A stretch of 64,000 nucleotides of DNA, taken from the NCBI GenBank assembly GCA_020253445.1, contig JADCBP010000005.1:124001-188000 (forward strand), written 5' to 3'. This document shows positions 62,374-64,000 of this stretch, in pieces. This DNA is from Methylobacterium sp. GTDB taxonomy: Bacteria; Pseudomonadota; Alphaproteobacteria; Rhizobiales; Beijerinckiaceae. Both the position numbers and the translations under genes were made by a program. Under the pieces are notes generated by a model. The model searched no databases. It worked only from the letters and a program-made list of their open reading frames with translations, and had not been told where the DNA came from. Numbering within the stretch: position 1 is the first letter of the stretch; every line of letters starts with the position of its first letter.

Positions 62374-64000
62374 ATGAAAAAGAGCGATACAGACAAAAAA
62401 GGTGGAGGCAAGCCGCGCGACGGCGGCTTCCGCTCAGAACGGTCCGGCCCCCGTGATGGCGCCCGGCCCCGTTTCCCGAAAGGCCCCGGAGAGCGTTCCG
62501 GGGATGGCGACCGGCCGTATCGCGCCCGGCCCCCGCGCGAGGATCGCGCCGAGGGGGATCGTCCCTTCCGCAAGCCCCGTTTCGAGGCTGGCGAAGGCCG
62601 CCCGCCGCGCGAAGGGGGTGATCGCCCGTTCCGTCCGCGCCCGCCGCGCGATGAAGCCGGCGGCGAGCGCCCCTTCCGCAAGCCGCGTGACGGCGGTTTC
62701 GAGGATCGTGGTGAGCGTCCGCGCTTCAACCGCGACCGGCAGGATCGCGATTTTACGGATCGTCCGCCGCGCCGCGAGCGCGCCGAGGGCGATCGTTCCT
62801 TCCGCAAGTCCCGATTCGAAGGCGGTGATGCGCCGCGTGGAAACCGCGATTTCGGAGGCAGGAAGCCCTTCGACGAGAAAAAATCCTTCGGCGACAAGCC
62901 GTTCCGCGCCCGCGAGCCATTCCGTGCCCGCGAGGATCGCGCCCCGCGCGATGATTTCCGCGAGCGACCCAAACGCTTCGATCGCGATGACGCCCGCCAG
63001 GCCCGCAACCGCGACGAGGCCCCGGCCAGTGCAGAACGCGCCCCCCGCAAGGCGAATGCTCTGGGTTATCGCTCGGCCCGCAGGAGCGAGGGAACGCCGG
63101 GCATCGCCGAGGGTGGCGAGCGGATCGCGCGCGTGATGGCGCGAGCGGGCCTCTGTTCGCGTCGCGATGCCGAGGAATGGATCGCGGCGGGACGCGTGGC
63201 CGTGAATGGCGCGGTGATCGACAGCCCGGCGCTGGACGTAACCTCCAGGGACCAGATCCTGGTCGATGGCCAGCCGCTGCCGGAGCGGGAGGCGACGCGC
63301 CTCTGGCTCTACCACAAGCCGCGCGGCCTCGTGACGACCGCCGACGACCCCGAGGGACGCCCGACCGTGTTCGATCACCTCCCGCCCGGCCTGCCGCGCG
63401 TGGTTTCGGTCGGCCGGCTCGACATCAACACCGAAGGCCTGATGCTGCTCACGAATGATGGCGGCCTTTCGCGCGTGCTCGCGCATCCCGATACGGGCTG
63501 GCTCAGGCGCTATCGCGTGCGCATCCATGGCGAGGTGAACCAGGCGCAGCTCGACACCCTGCGCGAGGGCATCGTGCTCGACGCGGTGCATTACGGTCCG
63601 ATCATCGCCACACTCGATCGCGAGATGGGCGACAATGCCTGGCTCACGATGGATCTGCGAGAGGGCAAGAACCGCGAGATCAAGCGCGTTCTGGAGCATC
63701 TGGGGTGCCAGGTGTCGCGGCTGATCCGCGTTTCTTTCGGGCCGTTCCAGCTCGGCGATCTCGAGGAAGGACAGGCCACCGAGGTGCGCCCGCGCGTGCT
63801 GGCCGACCAGCTCGGCCCGGAACTGGCGGAGGAAGCCGGAGCCTATTTCGATGGCCCCCGCATTCGTCACGACGCGCTGATCGAGGACGCGGAAAAACCG
63901 CGCCGATTCGATCGTCGCAAGCCCACCCAAAAGCGTGATCTGGCGCTGTTGGGCGAAGACCCGACGTTGAAGGTGGAGCGCGCCCATGTGGCGGACCGCA
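62374..64000 (+). CDS. RluB-type 23S rRNA pseudouridine synthase with long Arg-rich N-terminus (3' partial)
   Basis: The gene runs off the window after at least 542 codons. Residues 1-245 are a low-complexity, highly charged region rich in Arg, Asp, Gly, Pro and Phe, with repeated D-R-P-F-R-K-P-R-like units. The S4 RNA-binding domain begins at about 249 ([21 protein letters not shown]), followed by the catalytic domain with Asp350 in [19 protein letters not shown], the RsuA/RluB/E/F signature. [21 protein letters not shown] is also typical. It modifies 23S rRNA, most likely in helix 89/90 region as RluB or RluE/F; which one cannot be told. CGAGGAC precedes the ATG. Confidence 0.92.
   Translation, partial: MKKSDTDKKGGGKPRDGGFRSERSGPRDGARPRFPKGPGERSGDGDRPYRARPPREDRAEGDRPFRKPRFEAGEGRPPREGGDRPFRPRPPRDEAGGERPFRKPRDGGFEDRGERPRFNRDRQDRDFTDRPPRRERAEGDRSFRKSRFEGGDAPRGNRDFGGRKPFDEKKSFGDKPFRAREPFRAREDRAPRDDFRERPKRFDRDDARQARNRDEAPASAERAPRKANALGYRSARRSEGTPGIAEGGERIARVMARAGLCSRRDAEEWIAAGRVAVNGAVIDSPALDVTSRDQILVDGQPLPEREATRLWLYHKPRGLVTTADDPEGRPTVFDHLPPGLPRVVSVGRLDINTEGLMLLTNDGGLSRVLAHPDTGWLRRYRVRIHGEVNQAQLDTLREGIVLDAVHYGPIIATLDREMGDNAWLTMDLREGKNREIKRVLEHLGCQVSRLIRVSFGPFQLGDLEEGQATEVRPRVLADQLGPELAEEAGAYFDGPRIRHDALIEDAEKPRRFDRRKPTQKRDLALLGEDPTLKVERAHVADR

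Noticed and set aside
62434-63987. 517-codon minus-strand frame against the RluB-type gene
   Set aside because: The plus-strand frame has S4 and RluB catalytic motifs and a ribosome site; the minus frame has none.

Overview
The window is a gene-dense, GC-rich (roughly 64%) stretch of an alphaproteobacterial chromosome, most likely from the order Hyphomicrobiales (Rhizobiales). The evidence is the CcrM methyltransferase, the F0 operon atpI-B-E-F'-F kept apart from F1, the ctaC-D-B-coxF-G-E cytochrome oxidase operon, small families typical of this class (DUF1127, DUF2093, DUF4170, IalB), GTTC-N7-GTTC SOS-like boxes, and a 107-bp palindromic intergenic repeat of a style I know from this order. 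No rRNA, tRNA, IS element, prophage, CRISPR array or recognisable defence system was seen. It is mostly core chromosome.

Layout. 1-7.5 kb: a truncated thioredoxin-like gene with a His-rich repeat tail and no in-frame stop, ETF-ubiquinone oxidoreductase, a family 4-type uracil-DNA glycosylase, a YpfJ-type metallopeptidase, a small cytochrome c, a divergent glycosyltransferase-like protein, an SplB-like radical SAM protein behind an SOS-like box, and RNase HII. 7.5-15 kb: ccrM, a nine-unit 19-bp repeat array, mutY, a DciA-like DUF721 protein, a DsbA-like protein and smc, a genome-maintenance block. 15-18 kb: the F0 part of ATP synthase behind a clear sigma-70 type promoter. 18-25 kb: a dienelactone-hydrolase-like protein, then the glycine cleavage operon gcvT-H-PA-PB behind a tandem glycine riboswitch, then a lipoprotein and an IalB protein. 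25-33.5 kb: the cytochrome c oxidase operon and its assembly factors, running into thrC and a GNAT acetyltransferase. 33.6-38.7 kb: a membrane GGDEF-EAL protein with a degenerate GGDEF motif, YqgE, a DsbD N-domain protein and a peroxiredoxin. 38.7-44.5 kb: rnhA-thrB, an EamA transporter, the 107-bp element, ispH and ubiA. 44.5-52.7 kb: rsmE, gshA, a LysR/DUF1127 divergent pair, DUF937, a MATE exporter and a Kef-type antiporter with a G-rich leader. 52.7-57 kb: a lipid A block (IMPase, DUF4170, DUF374 acyltransferase, waaA, lpxK). 57-64 kb: xseA, purD, a fluoroacetate-dehalogenase-like hydrolase, a patatin, tadA, and an RluB-type pseudouridine synthase cut by the window end.

How genes work together. 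Respiration is well represented: the ETF-QO quinone entry point, aa3 oxidase with its haem O (CtaB) and copper (CtaG) assembly, SURF1, UbiA for ubiquinone, and F0. Threonine synthesis is split over two sites (thrC, thrB). DNA maintenance genes (UDG, rnhB, ccrM, mutY, smc, xseA, rnhA) are scattered through the first and last thirds.

The most unusual signal is not a gene. Short tandem or palindromic repeats repeatedly sit exactly on the 3' ends of genes: 12 bp x9 at the end of the thioredoxin-like gene, 17 bp x2 after ypfJ, 19 bp x9 whose last unit holds the mutY stop codon, 16 bp x3 whose first unit starts with the stop codon of the dienelactone-hydrolase-like gene, and a palindromic element whose two ends supply the TAG stops of two convergent genes.
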